The notes below the pieces were generated by a model. The model was not told where the DNA came from. It was given only the letters and a program-made list of their open reading frames with translations, and made no database searches. The position numbers were made by a program, and so were the translations under genes. Below are positions 22,259 through 31,845 of a stretch of DNA of 64,000 nt, piece after piece; positions within the stretch are counted from its first letter, which is position 1; each line of letters starts with the position of its first letter. The DNA is taken from the NCBI RefSeq assembly GCF_900188155.1, contig NZ_FZOG01000001.1, positions 1,077,104-1,141,103 of the forward strand, read 5' to 3'. The DNA is from Pseudomonas segetis (GTDB lineage: Bacteria; Pseudomonadota; Gammaproteobacteria; Pseudomonadales; Pseudomonadaceae).

Positions 22259-22285
22259 CTATCGGCTAGGTCCTTTATTTCTTTA
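22259..22285 (-). promoter_or_regulatory. sigma-28 (FliA) promoter of the MCP gene
   Basis: On the minus strand, TAAA-N15-GCCGATAG matches the FliA consensus TAAA-N15-GCCGATAA except for the last base. It is correctly oriented, with its -10 element 34 bp before the MCP start codon. Confidence 0.75.
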
Positions 22286-22402
22286 TAGGAAATTCACCTG
22301 CGTGACGGTTTTATTGCGTCTGGGCAGCGGGGGCGGGCAAAAATGGTTTTCAAGTCTCGAAATAAGCTGTTCTGGTGTCGGAGGCACCTGAGAATAATAA
22401 AA

Positions 22403-22422
22403 AGCCCGGAGTTAACCGGGCT
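22403..22422 (-). terminator. Rho-independent terminator of the FMN reductase gene
   Basis: A 7-bp stem AGCCCGG/CCGGGCT is followed on the minus strand by a T-rich run (TTTTATTATT), 30 bp past the end of the FMN reductase gene. Confidence 0.8.
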
Positions 22423-22451
22423 GTCATGGCTTGTTGTTACAGGTAGGCGGC

Positions 22452-23048
22452 TTACATTCCGTTGGTAAATGCTGCCTGGGTCATGTCGATGGACTCGCGG
22501 ACAGGCTTAAGTGCCTGGGCGTATTTGCCGAGGATGTCGAGATTGTAATCAATCCGTGCGCGTAGGCGTTGATCATCTTCGGACTGTGGCTCGGGCATGT
22601 TCAAAACCTGCTCGGCATGACGCACTATCAAGTGTTCAGGCAGATAGCATAGCCTGCAGTTCTTGTAGCTCGAAGCGCGCAGTTCACTGATTGGGGAACT
22701 GCCGCCAATGCCTGACGAAACCCCGACCAGCAACCCTGGCTTGTGTGCGAGTTCGGTTTTGCTGGCGTAGATAAAGAAGTTCTTTATCGCCGGGCAAGCC
22801 ATGCCATTCCACTCGGGGGCGACGATGATAACGGCGTCAGCACTCTTGAGTTGCTCACTGTAAAGTCCCCAGGGACCATCATCTTCTGCAGGCCAAAGCG
22901 GCAGGGGCGCAAGACCCAGGTCGATGACCTGGCTTTGCGCTTCGCTGGTCAGGTTCATTTGCATCAGGCGCTTGCGAAGAAACCGCGCCACCTTTCCCGA
23001 TTGACTGTTATTGCGACTCGAACCCGCGACAATTGCGATATTAAGCAT
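22452..23048 (-). CDS. NADPH-dependent FMN reductase family protein
   Basis: A 198-residue flavodoxin-like protein. The N-terminal phosphate-binding loop GSSRNNSQSGKVARFL (about 9-24) and the APEWNGMACPAIKNFFIYAS segment (about 76-98) are the flavin-binding signatures of the NADPH-dependent FMN reductase / azoreductase group. Such enzymes reduce FMN, quinones or azo compounds with NAD(P)H in the cytoplasm; substrate preference is not readable. The C-terminal 50 residues form a helical extension. It is monocistronic, divergent from the Na+/H+-antiporter-family gene, with its own terminator. Confidence 0.86.
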   Translation of the reverse strand: MLNIAIVAGSSRNNSQSGKVARFLRKRLMQMNLTSEAQSQVIDLGLAPLPLWPAEDDGPWGLYSEQLKSADAVIIVAPEWNGMACPAIKNFFIYASKTELAHKPGLLVGVSSGIGGSSPISELRASSYKNCRLCYLPEHLIVRHAEQVLNMPEPQSEDDQRLRARIDYNLDILGKYAQALKPVRESIDMTQAAFTNGM

Positions 23049-23311
23049 GCATCACTCCCTGAGTAGAAAAACGCAGGCTAGCGAGTTAGTGGTCTGTACA
23101 TCAAGTATGCAGGCGACAATTGCACTGGCTGATCAGGCCAAACCCTTGGTAATGCTGATTTTTACCGCCTGAAATCGCCGATCAGGCGCCAGTCGGCAAG
23201 AAGTTTTGACAGCCCGGAGCGCATGGGGCAGAGTACCCGGCTTTTTTTGCGGATCGCCGAATCGAAGGCGTTACCAGACCCATTATTTAGTCGAGCTCTA
23301 GGGAGCAATTG

Positions 23312-24634
23312 ATGAACGCAGTCATAGCAGCGGTCGGCATCATGCTGGTCCTCAGTTTGTGCAGGGTGCACGTGGTGGTGGCGTTGATCGTCGGCGCATT
23401 GGCCGGTGGCATGATTGGCGGCCTTGGCCTCAATGGCTCGCTAGAGGCTTTCAATAACGGCCTGGGTGGCGGTGCCACCGTTGCCTTGTCTTACGCGCTG
23501 CTGGGCGCCTTTGCAGTGGCCATCGCCAAGTCAGGCATGGCCCATGCGCTTGCCGATAAAGCCGTTGCCCTGGTTGGTAACAAGGACCAAGGTGGCGCAA
23601 CGGGGGCATTGAAGTGGTTGTTGATCGCCTTGCTGCTGTGCGTGGCGATTGCGTCGCAGAACGTGTTGCCGATTCACATTGCCTTTATCCCTCTGCTGGT
23701 GCCGCCGCTGCTCTATATCTTGAGCAAAATGCAGCTCGACCGGCGCCTGATTGCCTGCGTGCTGACCTTTGGCCTGGTCACGCCCTATATGTTCTTGCCG
23801 GTTGGTTTTGGCGGGATTTTCCTCAATGAAATCCTGTTGGCAAACGTCGCCAAGGCTGGGGTTGATGTCACTGGTATCAGTGTGACCCATGCCATGGCGT
23901 TGCCTGCCCTGGGGATGTTCTGTGGCTTGTTGGTCGCGGTGCTGTTCAGCTACAGCAAAAAACGTGTGTACGACCTTGAGAAGATCGAACAGGTCGAGCG
24001 TGTCGAGGTTAAATACAATCCGCGCAGCCTGCTGGTGGCCGCGGTGGCTGTGGCTGTGGCCTTTGTCGTACAGCTCTGGCTGGACTCGATGATCATCGGT
24101 GCGCTGGCCGGTTTCGTGGTGTTTTCGGTATCTGGCGTGGTGCGTTGGAAAGAGGCCGACGGCCTGTTTACCGAAGGTATGAAGATGATGGCCATGATCG
24201 GTTTCATCATGATTGCCGCCGCCGGTTTTGCCGAGGTGATGAAGGCCACTGGTGACGTCAAGCACCTGGTTGACGATGCCGCAGCACTAATCGGCAATAA
24301 CAAGGGTGTGGGCGCATTGCTGATGCTCCTGGTCGGCTTGCTGGTCACCCTGGGGATCGGCTCATCGTTTTCGACCGTGCCGATTATCGCCGCGATCTTC
24401 GTGCCGCTGGGCCTGCAACTGGGCTTTAGCCCGCTGGCGATTGTCAGCATCGTTGGTACTGCCGGTGCCTTGGGCGATGCAGGTTCACCAGCATCCGATT
24501 CAACCCTGGGGCCGACCTCGGGCTTGAACGTCGACGGCCAGCACAACCATATCTGGGACAGTGTTGTTCCAACATTCCTGCACTACAACATCCCCTTGCT
24601 GGTATTCGGCTGGATTGCGGCGATGGTGTTGTGA
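23312..24634 (+). CDS. Na+/H+ antiporter family transporter
   Basis: A 440-residue protein with about 11-12 hydrophobic segments. The start is the ATG at 23312 behind an AGGGAGC ribosome site; the in-frame TTG just before it is not needed. Two repeated halves are visible: a Gly/Ala-rich helix region ([24 protein letters not shown]) and a later one ([21 protein letters not shown] with [22 protein letters not shown]), a pattern of the Na_H_antiport families. Probably an inner-membrane cation/proton or organic-anion antiporter; the substrate is inferred from family only. Its position near BqsRS and the MCP gene corresponds to the transporter PA2653. It ends in a strong terminator. Confidence 0.82.
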   Translation: MNAVIAAVGIMLVLSLCRVHVVVALIVGALAGGMIGGLGLNGSLEAFNNGLGGGATVALSYALLGAFAVAIAKSGMAHALADKAVALVGNKDQGGATGALKWLLIALLLCVAIASQNVLPIHIAFIPLLVPPLLYILSKMQLDRRLIACVLTFGLVTPYMFLPVGFGGIFLNEILLANVAKAGVDVTGISVTHAMALPALGMFCGLLVAVLFSYSKKRVYDLEKIEQVERVEVKYNPRSLLVAAVAVAVAFVVQLWLDSMIIGALAGFVVFSVSGVVRWKEADGLFTEGMKMMAMIGFIMIAAAGFAEVMKATGDVKHLVDDAAALIGNNKGVGALLMLLVGLLVTLGIGSSFSTVPIIAAIFVPLGLQLGFSPLAIVSIVGTAGALGDAGSPASDSTLGPTSGLNVDGQHNHIWDSVVPTFLHYNIPLLVFGWIAAMVL

Positions 24635-24670
24635 TGCATTGTCCAGCAGTCGGTTTGTAAGATGAATTAG

Positions 24671-24703
24671 CGCGGCGGCCAAGCAATTGGCCGCCGCGTT
24701 TTT
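24671..24703 (+). terminator. Rho-independent terminator of the antiporter gene
   Basis: A 12-bp perfect GC-rich stem (CGCGGCGGCCAA / TTGGCCGCCGCG) with a GCAA loop and a TTTTT tract lies 37 bp after the stop codon. Confidence 0.93.
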
Positions 24704-24795
24704 ATATCGGTTTGCGGCACCCGTGCCAGGTTCAACAGCCCAGCTCACCAGCAGCCGATCGAAGTTTGAGCGTGGTCTTTTTCTAGCCAAGCGGC

Positions 24796-24801
24796 TATAG
24801 T
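24796..24801 (+). promoter_or_regulatory. candidate -10 element for the mntP transcript
   Basis: TATAGT matches five of six bases of the sigma-70 -10 box and lies about 12 bases before the riboswitch begins. No convincing -35 hexamer is seen at 17 bp. Confidence 0.4.
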
Positions 24802-24811
24802 GGCATTCCTT

Positions 24812-24972
24812 GTTGGGGAGTAGCCTGCTCTTGACCTGTGGTCGTAGAGCGTTCGTATCAACATTCTCGGCAGCATGCCGTGGTACGAACACCTTCTGGT
24901 TGGCGAGACCAGCGATGCATCCATGCCTAAAGTCGGGCGTGTGGTTGCGTCGTTGTCTCATAGCCCGACTGG
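24812..24972 (+). promoter_or_regulatory. yybP-ykoY manganese riboswitch upstream of mntP
   Basis: The leader begins with the family hallmark TTGGGGAGTAGCC. A long stem pairs GTTCGTA (24851-24857) with TACGAAC (24884-24890), and a GGCGAGACCAGCGATGCA core follows. A second hairpin pairs AGTCGGGC (24931-24938) with GCCCGACT (24963-24970) just before the mntP start, a likely expression platform. Mn2+ binding is expected to raise mntP expression. Confidence 0.87.
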
Positions 24973-24981
24973 ACTCTAACC

Positions 24982-25545
24982 GTGAATCCCATTTCCTTGT
25001 TTTTTCTTGCCATGGCCATGTCAACGGACGCTTTTGCAGCGGCCCTTGGTAAAGGCGCAAGCCTGCATAACCCGCGTTTAAGCGAAGCCCTGCGCACAGG
25101 CCTGATCTTTGGTGTGATCGAAGCAATAACCCCAGTCATTGGCTGGAGCATTGGCCAGGTTGCCAGCCAATACGTTGAGCGCTGGGATCACTGGATTGCC
25201 TTCACCTTGCTCTTGGTGCTGGGCCTGCACATGATCTACAACGGTCTCCAGCACGATGACGAATCGGTCGAAAAGCCTAGCCAGCATTCATTCCTGATCC
25301 TGGCAGTGACCGCCTTTGCCACCAGCATCGACGCCTTGGCTGTCGGCGTGGGCCTGGCATTTATCGATGTGAATATCTGGGTCGCGGCAGCCTCTATCGG
25401 TCTTGCCACGACGGTAATGGTCACTATTGGCGTGATGCTTGGCCGTGTGCTCGGCAATGCAGTTGGCAAGCGTGCGGAAATGATTGGTGGCGTTGTGCTT
25501 ATGTTGGTCGGCGCTGCGATTCTTTACGAGCATCTGACGGTGTAA
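24982..25545 (+). CDS. mntP: manganese efflux pump MntP
   Basis: A 187-residue inner-membrane protein with six hydrophobic segments in two homologous halves, each carrying a conserved acidic signature: [14 protein letters not shown] (about 12-25) and [17 protein letters not shown] (about 110-126). These match MntP, which expels excess Mn2+. The start is GTG at 24982, directly after the predicted riboswitch expression platform. It is monocistronic, sharing a bidirectional terminator with nuoN. Together with the ZIP transporter and BqsRS it adds to several metal-handling genes in the window. Confidence 0.94.
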   Translation: MNPISLFFLAMAMSTDAFAAALGKGASLHNPRLSEALRTGLIFGVIEAITPVIGWSIGQVASQYVERWDHWIAFTLLLVLGLHMIYNGLQHDDESVEKPSQHSFLILAVTAFATSIDALAVGVGLAFIDVNIWVAAASIGLATTVMVTIGVMLGRVLGNAVGKRAEMIGGVVLMLVGAAILYEHLTV

Positions 25546-25557
25546 TCAGGGCGTAAA

Positions 25558-25589
25558 CAAAAATGGAGACCAAAGGGTCTCCATTTTTG
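25558..25589. terminator. bidirectional terminator, mntP / nuoN
   Basis: A 14-bp perfect inverted repeat (CAAAAATGGAGACC / GGTCTCCATTTTTG) with a four-base loop supplies a U-run on either strand and ends both mntP and the nuo operon. Confidence 0.92.
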
Positions 25590-25604
25590 TACAGCAGTAC
25601 AGGC

Positions 25605-27065
25605 CTAGCCGATGCTGAACTTCGCCAGCAACACAAGCAACGGCTGCGGGTAAACACCGAGGAAGAATGCCAGGAAGGCAACCACCATCAGCATCACGCC
25701 GCCGGCACGCTGGCCCCAGTCGAATGGCGCATCGTGGCGATGCAGGTTTGGTTCGACAAGGAACAGGGTGACCATGACCCGCAGGTAATAGAACACGCCA
25801 ATCGCGCTGCCGAGCACCAGTGCACCGAGCAGCCACCATTGCTGCGATTCGACACCGACACCGATGATGTAGAACTTGCCGATAAAGCCTGCAGTGAGCG
25901 GAATACCGGCCAGCGAGAGCATCATCACCGTAAGGACCGCTGTCAGGTAGGGGCGGCGCCAGAACAGGCCACGGTACTCGTACAGAGCGTCTGCATCGCG
26001 GCCTTTGTAGGGGGTCGACATCAGGGTGATAACACCGAAGGCGCCGAGGGTGGTCAGCACATACATGGCCAGGTAGACCGCCACCGCTTCAATCGCCAGG
26101 CCATTGCTGGCGATCAGGGCGATCAGCAAATAACCGAAGTGAGCGATGGATGAATAACCGAGCAGTCGCTTGATGTTGTTTTGCAGAAGCGCCAGCAGGT
26201 TACCGAAGAGTATCGACGCGATGGCGAGAACCGTCAGCAACTCTGTCAGCCAGCCGCCACTTGCAGCGGGCGAAACCTCGTAGAGGCGCAACAGCACGGC
26301 GAACACCGCCACCTTGCTCGCGGTAGCCAAGAAGGCTGCGACAGGAGCAGGAGCGCCCTCATAGACGTCTGCTGTCCACAGGTGGAAAGGCACCAGTGAC
26401 AATTTGAAGGCCAGGCCGACCAGCATCATGCCAAAGCCGACTTCGACCAACAGGCTGGGTGCGCCACCGGCCACCGCTTGACCGATACCGGCAAAGCTCA
26501 TGCTGCCAGACTCGGCATAGAGCAGCGCCATGCCGAACAAGAGGAAGGCCGAGCCTGCCGCCGAGAGCACCATATATTTAATGCCGGCTTCAAGTGAGCG
26601 CTTGTTGAAGAAGGCATAGGCGATCATCCCGTAACTTGGTACGGACAACAGTTCAAGGCCAATAAACAGCCCCGCCAGGTGCTGGGCGCTGACCAGGACC
26701 AGGCCACCAGCCGCGCTGAGCAGTATCAGCAAGTACAGCTCTTCGCGGTTTCCGGGATAGCCCTTGCCGGATTCACCGCCCAGGTAGGCATGAATCAAGG
26801 TCACGCAGGCCAGGGTCGATGCCAGCACCAGTACCATGTAGAAACAGGCGAACTTGTCCACCATCAACAGCGGTGTTACCTGTAATGGCGCAACGCTGGT
26901 GGCGGCAAACACTGAAAGCAGTGCCAGGTTCAGGCCAATGACCGAAAGGCCAAAGGTCATGGCGTGATTGCGCTTCCAGGCAATCCCCAGCATTACCGCG
27001 ACAATAGTCAGGCTGGTGATCAGCAGTGGCAGCAGGGCGAGTAGATGTTGAGTCGTGAAGTCCAT
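25605..27065 (-). CDS. nuoN: NADH-quinone oxidoreductase subunit N
   Basis: A 486-residue antiporter-like membrane subunit of complex I, with about 14 transmembrane helices. Conserved charged residues sit in helices, for example the Glu in FIGLELLSVPSYGM and the Lys in FKLSLVPFHLWTADVYEGAP, which form part of the proton channel. It is the last gene of nuoA-N, starting 8 bp after nuoM ends. The bidirectional hairpin shared with mntP ends the transcript. Length is normal for Pseudomonas. Confidence 0.96.
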   Translation of the reverse strand: MDFTTQHLLALLPLLITSLTIVAVMLGIAWKRNHAMTFGLSVIGLNLALLSVFAATSVAPLQVTPLLMVDKFACFYMVLVLASTLACVTLIHAYLGGESGKGYPGNREELYLLILLSAAGGLVLVSAQHLAGLFIGLELLSVPSYGMIAYAFFNKRSLEAGIKYMVLSAAGSAFLLFGMALLYAESGSMSFAGIGQAVAGGAPSLLVEVGFGMMLVGLAFKLSLVPFHLWTADVYEGAPAPVAAFLATASKVAVFAVLLRLYEVSPAASGGWLTELLTVLAIASILFGNLLALLQNNIKRLLGYSSIAHFGYLLIALIASNGLAIEAVAVYLAMYVLTTLGAFGVITLMSTPYKGRDADALYEYRGLFWRRPYLTAVLTVMMLSLAGIPLTAGFIGKFYIIGVGVESQQWWLLGALVLGSAIGVFYYLRVMVTLFLVEPNLHRHDAPFDWGQRAGGVMLMVVAFLAFFLGVYPQPLLVLLAKFSIG

Positions 27066-27073
27066 AAAACTGC

Positions 27074-28603
27074 TTACCGAGCCTGATCAAGTTGATTAAA
27101 CGCGCTGCTCATCCACTGCACTACACCGTGGGTGCTGGCGGCGGAGGTGTCGAGCACCGGCTGCGGGTAAACGCCGAGCAATACCAGCAGGCCTGCAAGA
27201 CCCAGAACCATGGTCAGCTCGCGTGCTTTCAAGCCGAGCAAGGGCTCATCTGATTTGCTCGGGCCAAAGTAGGCGCGGTGAATCATGATCAGCGAGTAGA
27301 CCGAGCCAAACACCAGGCCGGTCGCTGCGATCGAGGTGACCCATGGGGCACCGGGGAAGCTACCAATGAGAATCAGGAACTCGCCGACGAAATTCCCCGT
27401 GCCGGGCATGCCCAATGCTGCAGCGGCAAAGAACAGGCTGATTGCCGGGAGCCAAGGCATGCGCCCCCAGATACCGCCCATTTGACGCATATCGCGGGTG
27501 CCCAGGCGCTCGTACAACTGACCGCAGAGGATGAACAATGCGGCGGCTGAAAGACCGTGGGCCATCATCTGCACCACGGCGCCTTGCATGGCGATCTCAC
27601 TGCCCGAATAGATGGCGATCAGTACAAAGCCCATGTGCGAAACGCTGGAGTAGGCGATCAAGCGCTTGATATCCGTCTGGGCAAAGGACAGCAGCGCGCC
27701 GTAGATAATCGCAAATACGCCCAGATACATGGCGATCGGAGCGAATTCCGCCGATGCATTGGGAAACAACGGCAGAGAAAAGCGGATCAGGCCATAGGCC
27801 GCAGTCTTGAGCAATATACCCGCCAGGTCGACCGAGCCCGCCGTTGGCGCTTGCGCATGGGCGTCAGGCAGCCAGGAGTGAAAGGGCACCACCGGGAACT
27901 TGACCGCGAAGGCTACGAAGAAGCCGAGCATCAACAGGTATTCAGTGTGCGGGGCGAACTGGGTGCGCAACAGGTCGGCGTAGTTGAATGTCCAGTCGCC
28001 TGTCTGCTGGAAGTGGATGAATACCAGGCTCAGTATCGCGATGAGCATCACCAAGCCGCTGGCCTGGGTGTAGATGAAGAACTTGGTTGCCGCGTTGATC
28101 CGGGTCTTGCCTTCGCTGCCACTGTGTCCCCACAAGGCAATCAGGAAGTACATGGGCACCAGCATCATTTCCCAGAAGAAGAAAAACAGGAACAGGTCGA
28201 CGGCGAGGAATACGCCGACCACGCCGCCGAGAATCCACATCAGGTTGAGATGGAAGAAGCCTACCCGGTTCTGGATTTCATTCCAGGAGCAGAGTACCGA
28301 TAACACGCCGAGCAGACCGGTTAGCACTACCATAAGTACCGACAAGCCATCCATCGCCAGATGGATGGTGATGCCCATGCGTGGGATCCACTGCATCTTG
28401 AACTCGTGCGCCCAGACAGGATCGCCGCCCGGGGCCGGGGCAAGGGTGAAGTCACCGGTGATCCACAGCCAGAGCGCCAACACAAAGAGCGAAAGCATGG
28501 TGAACAGGGCAATCCAGCGCGGCAGCGTGTTGCTGTAGCGTTCGAATTGCCAGCACAAAAGGCCGCCAATAAAGGGGATAAGGATTAGCCAGGGCAGAAT
28601 CAT
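27074..28603 (-). CDS. nuoM: NADH-quinone oxidoreductase subunit M
   Basis: A 509-residue antiporter-like complex I subunit of about 14 helices. The helix-5 glutamate lies in FFFFWEMMLVPMYFLI and the helix-7 lysine in FAVKFPVVPFHSWLPDAHAQAPTAGSV, both required for proton pumping in this family. Homology to NuoL and NuoN is evident from the shared SYSSVSHMGF block. It sits between nuoL (15 bp gap) and nuoN, consistent with one long transcript. No truncation is visible. Confidence 0.97.
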   Translation of the reverse strand: MILPWLILIPFIGGLLCWQFERYSNTLPRWIALFTMLSLFVLALWLWITGDFTLAPAPGGDPVWAHEFKMQWIPRMGITIHLAMDGLSVLMVVLTGLLGVLSVLCSWNEIQNRVGFFHLNLMWILGGVVGVFLAVDLFLFFFFWEMMLVPMYFLIALWGHSGSEGKTRINAATKFFIYTQASGLVMLIAILSLVFIHFQQTGDWTFNYADLLRTQFAPHTEYLLMLGFFVAFAVKFPVVPFHSWLPDAHAQAPTAGSVDLAGILLKTAAYGLIRFSLPLFPNASAEFAPIAMYLGVFAIIYGALLSFAQTDIKRLIAYSSVSHMGFVLIAIYSGSEIAMQGAVVQMMAHGLSAAALFILCGQLYERLGTRDMRQMGGIWGRMPWLPAISLFFAAAALGMPGTGNFVGEFLILIGSFPGAPWVTSIAATGLVFGSVYSLIMIHRAYFGPSKSDEPLLGLKARELTMVLGLAGLLVLLGVYPQPVLDTSAASTHGVVQWMSSAFNQLDQAR

Positions 28604-28618
28604 GACTGTCGGTTTTCC

Positions 28619-30466
28619 TTAATTCAGAAGCAGCAGGGCAAGCACGAGAACGGCGCCCCCGGCAATGGACATGGCATACCAGCGCAGGCCACCAGTTACG
28701 GTGCGGCTCAGCGCCAGGTGAGCGATTCGTGTGCTGCGCGGAATGATGCTGATCGTGCGATCAAAAGGATCGCGAGCCAGCAGGCGCGTAATGAGCAGGT
28801 AGGGTTTGACGAACAGCCAGTCATACAGCCAGTCGAACCCCCATGCGGCAAACCACCAGGCAGACAAGAAACGCCCAGGAGCACTGCTGGCAATGGCACT
28901 GGCAACGCGGCGCTGGCCAAGGAATAACAGCGCTGCCAGCAATATCCCGGCAATGGCGATCAGGCCCGAAGCCAGCTCCAGCCGGTGCTGTGCATCGCCA
29001 CCTGCGTGGCCAACACTTTCCGGCAGCACGCCAGCCAGTGGTGGTGTGATCAGCGCGCCAATAAAGGTCGAAAGTACTATAAGCACTGTCAACGGCAGCC
29101 AATGGGCAACGCCGTGCCCGGCGTGGGCTTCGATCTTGGGTTCGCCATGGAATGTGATGAAAATCAGGCGGAAGGTGTAGATCGAGGTCAGGAATGCACC
29201 GAGCAAGCCCGCATAAAGCAGGTAGCTGTGACCGCTGGCAAAGGCTTCCCAGAGGATTTCATCCTTGGAGTAGAAGCCGGCGGTGATCAGCGGCAATGCA
29301 GCCAGCGCCGAGCCACCGACGATAAAGCTGGCGTAGGCCAGTGGCAGCTTCTTCCACAGCCCGCCCATCTTGAAGATGTTCTGTTCGTGATGGCAGGCAT
29401 TGATCACCGCGCCAGAAGCCAGGAACAGCAAGGCTTTGAAGAAGGCGTGGGTCATCAGGTGGAAGATGGCCGCATCCCAGGCGCCAACGCCGAGCGCAAG
29501 GAACATATAGCCAATCTGGCTCATGGTCGAGTAGGCAAGGATGCGCTTGATATCGGTCTGCACCAGGGCCGCAAAACCGGCCAGGACCAAGGTCACGCCA
29601 CCGACAATACCCACCAGTTCCAGAATCTCCGGGGTCAGCAGGAACAGGCCGTGGGTCCGCGCGATCAGGTAAACCCCGGCGGTCACCATGGTTGCGGCGT
29701 GAATCAGTGCCGAGACTGGCGTCGGGCCAGCCATTGCATCCGCCAGCCAGGTTTGCAGCGGCAGTTGCGCCGACTTGCCTACGGCACCGCCGAGCAACAT
29801 CAGGGTTGCAATCCACAGCCAGCTGTCGCCAGCGGCATATTTCTGCGGCGCCAGGATCATCAGTTCCTGGATGTTCAGCGTGCCCAGATGCTGGAACAGG
29901 ATAAACAGGCCAATCGCCATGAACACATCACCAATACGGGTGACGATAAAGGCTTTGAGCGCTGCATTACCGTTGGCGCGATGCTTGAAGTAGAAACCAA
30001 TCAGCAGGTACGAGCACAGGCCTACGCCTTCCCAGCCGAAGTACAGGAACAGCAGGTTATCGCCCAGCACCAGAAACAGCATGCTGGTGATAAACAGGTT
30101 GGTGTAGGAGAAGAAGCGCGAATAGCCTTCTTCACCACGCATGTACCAACTGGCGAACAGGTGGATCAGAAAACCTACGCCAGTCACTACACCCAGCATG
30201 GTGATCGACAGGCCATCCAGGTACAGGGTGAAGCTTGGGTTGAAGCTTTCCACGCTCATCCACTGCCACAGCACCTGGGTGTAGACGCCGTCTGCCGGTG
30301 GATTGATATTGAACTGCAGGATGACCCAGGCAGTCGTAAGGGCGCTGAGGCCGACCGAGCCTACGCCAATCAATGCGGCGAGGTTCTCCGAGATTCGTCC
30401 GCGTGAGAACGACAGGGCAAGCCAGCCAAGCAGGGGAAACAGGCAGGTTAAAAATAATAGATTCAT
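28619..30466 (-). CDS. nuoL: NADH-quinone oxidoreductase subunit L
   Basis: A 615-residue, distal proton-pumping subunit of complex I. It has an antiporter core of about 14 helices with the family blocks [19 protein letters not shown] and [35 protein letters not shown], plus the C-terminal extension that forms the long lateral helix and final membrane anchor. The start overlaps the nuoK stop by four bases (ATGA), indicating translational coupling. Full length for the family. Confidence 0.97.
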   Translation of the reverse strand: MNLLFLTCLFPLLGWLALSFSRGRISENLAALIGVGSVGLSALTTAWVILQFNINPPADGVYTQVLWQWMSVESFNPSFTLYLDGLSITMLGVVTGVGFLIHLFASWYMRGEEGYSRFFSYTNLFITSMLFLVLGDNLLFLYFGWEGVGLCSYLLIGFYFKHRANGNAALKAFIVTRIGDVFMAIGLFILFQHLGTLNIQELMILAPQKYAAGDSWLWIATLMLLGGAVGKSAQLPLQTWLADAMAGPTPVSALIHAATMVTAGVYLIARTHGLFLLTPEILELVGIVGGVTLVLAGFAALVQTDIKRILAYSTMSQIGYMFLALGVGAWDAAIFHLMTHAFFKALLFLASGAVINACHHEQNIFKMGGLWKKLPLAYASFIVGGSALAALPLITAGFYSKDEILWEAFASGHSYLLYAGLLGAFLTSIYTFRLIFITFHGEPKIEAHAGHGVAHWLPLTVLIVLSTFIGALITPPLAGVLPESVGHAGGDAQHRLELASGLIAIAGILLAALLFLGQRRVASAIASSAPGRFLSAWWFAAWGFDWLYDWLFVKPYLLITRLLARDPFDRTISIIPRSTRIAHLALSRTVTGGLRWYAMSIAGGAVLVLALLLLN

Positions 30467-30771
30467 CCGCGCATCTCACTGGCTGCGTCGATATCGAGCG
30501 TGTTGAAGCGGCGATACAGCTGCAACAGGATGGCCAGGCCAATGCTGGCCTCGGCTGCTGCAAGAGTGATCACCAGAATGAACATCACTTGGCCATCGGG
30601 TTGGACCCAGCGGCTGCCCGCGACCACGAAGGCGAGGGCGGTGGCATTCATCATCACTTCAAGGCTCATCAGGACGAACAGGATGTTGCGTCGGACCATC
30701 AAGCCAATCAGTCCAAGGCTGAATAACAAGCCGGCCAGCGCCAGGCCATGCTCCATTGGAATTGCACTCAT
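30463..30771 (-). CDS. nuoK: NADH-quinone oxidoreductase subunit K
   Basis: A 102-residue subunit with three transmembrane helices. The two conserved membrane glutamates of the proton path are present in [10 protein letters not shown] and [12 protein letters not shown]. The C-terminus, [16 protein letters not shown], is typical of Pseudomonas NuoK. Both ends overlap neighbours by four bases (nuoJ stop/nuoK start and nuoK stop/nuoL start), so expression is stoichiometrically coupled. Confidence 0.97.
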   Translation of the reverse strand: MSAIPMEHGLALAGLLFSLGLIGLMVRRNILFVLMSLEVMMNATALAFVVAGSRWVQPDGQVMFILVITLAAAEASIGLAILLQLYRRFNTLDIDAASEMRG

Positions 30772-31277
30772 GGCTTCATATCCTTAGCTTCATGACGGCC
30801 CAGGTGATAGGCCGCGACCAGCGCCGCCAGCAGCAGCATGGAAGCCAGTTCGACCACCAGCAAATAGGGGCCAAACAGGCTGATGCCGACCGCTTTCGCA
30901 TCGACCATCTGGGTGCCGATTACCGCGCCACTTGGGGTACTGAACAGGGCATAGAGCACCTGGGCCAGCAGTAGCGAGGACAAGATCGAAGGGCCGACCC
31001 AAATACCGGGGCTCAGCCATTTGCGCTCTTGTTCGGCGGCAACAGGGCCCAGGTTAAGCATCATCACCACGAACACGAACAAGACCATGATCGCACCCGC
31101 GTAGACGATGATCTCCAACGCACCGGCGAACGGTGCGCCAAGGGCAAAGAAGGTCATGGCGACCGCCAGTAACGAGACGATCAGGTACAACAGGGCATGC
31201 ACTGGGTTGGTGCCGGTGATAACCCTGAATGTGGCGGCTACGGCAATACCCGCAGCGAAATAGAAGGCGAATTCCAT
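30768..31277 (-). CDS. nuoJ: NADH-quinone oxidoreductase subunit J
   Basis: A 169-residue membrane subunit with five hydrophobic helices. The conserved [16 protein letters not shown] stretch forms the pi-bulge helix that links quinone chemistry to proton movement in complex I. The start lies 8 bp after the nuoI stop, and the end overlaps nuoK by four bases. The C-terminal tail ([14 protein letters not shown]) is short and cytoplasmic. Nothing unusual is seen. Confidence 0.95.
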   Translation of the reverse strand: MEFAFYFAAGIAVAATFRVITGTNPVHALLYLIVSLLAVAMTFFALGAPFAGALEIIVYAGAIMVLFVFVVMMLNLGPVAAEQERKWLSPGIWVGPSILSSLLLAQVLYALFSTPSGAVIGTQMVDAKAVGISLFGPYLLVVELASMLLLAALVAAYHLGRHEAKDMKP

Positions 31278-31285
31278 ATGCGTCC

Positions 31286-31834
31286 TTACGGGAGCAGGCT
31301 TTTCACATTGATCGGTTCGGCTTCATTCTGCGCGGCGCCCTTGGGCTTACCGGCGATGGCCATACCGGCAACGCGATAGAAGTTGTAGTCAGGGTTCTTG
31401 CCGGGGCCGGAAATCAGCAGGTCTTCTTTTTCATAGACCAGGTCCTGGCGCTTGAACTCACCCATCTCAAAGTCGGGCGTCAACTGGATAGCGGTGGTTG
31501 GGCAGGCTTCTTCGCATAAACCACAAAAGATGCAGCGTGAGAAGTTGATCCGGAAAAAGTCCGGATACCAGCGCCCATCTTCGGTTTCAGCCTTTTGCAG
31601 CGAGATGCAGCCAACGGGGCAAGCGACTGCACAGAGGTTGCAGGCCACACAGCGCTCTTCGCCATCAGGGTCGCGGGTCAACACGATCCGGCCACGGTAG
31701 CGCGGCGGCAGGTAAACCTCCTCTTCAGGATATTGCAGGGTGTCGCGTTTGCGGAAGCCGTGGCTGAACACCATCACCATGCTGCGAAGCTGGGTGTAGG
31801 TGCCGTAAACGACGTCCTTGATATAAGTGAACAT
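31286..31834 (-). CDS. nuoI: NADH-quinone oxidoreductase subunit I
   Basis: A 182-residue peripheral-arm subunit carrying two [4Fe-4S] clusters (N6a/N6b) that pass electrons to NuoB. The two ferredoxin motifs are intact: [15 protein letters not shown] and [16 protein letters not shown]. The N-terminal amphipathic helix that contacts the membrane arm is present ([21 protein letters not shown]). It lies 11 bp after nuoH and 8 bp before nuoJ. Cluster insertion may depend on carriers such as NfuA, encoded about 19 kb away in this window. Confidence 0.97.
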   Translation of the reverse strand: MFTYIKDVVYGTYTQLRSMVMVFSHGFRKRDTLQYPEEEVYLPPRYRGRIVLTRDPDGEERCVACNLCAVACPVGCISLQKAETEDGRWYPDFFRINFSRCIFCGLCEEACPTTAIQLTPDFEMGEFKRQDLVYEKEDLLISGPGKNPDYNFYRVAGMAIAGKPKGAAQNEAEPINVKSLLP

Positions 31835-31845
31835 GCAAAAACTCC

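Noticed and set aside
28985-30406. 473-residue plus-strand open frame opposite nuoL
   Set aside because: It mirrors a conserved gene on the other strand; its Gln/His-rich composition is typical of antisense frames in GC-rich DNA, and it has no ribosome site or family match.
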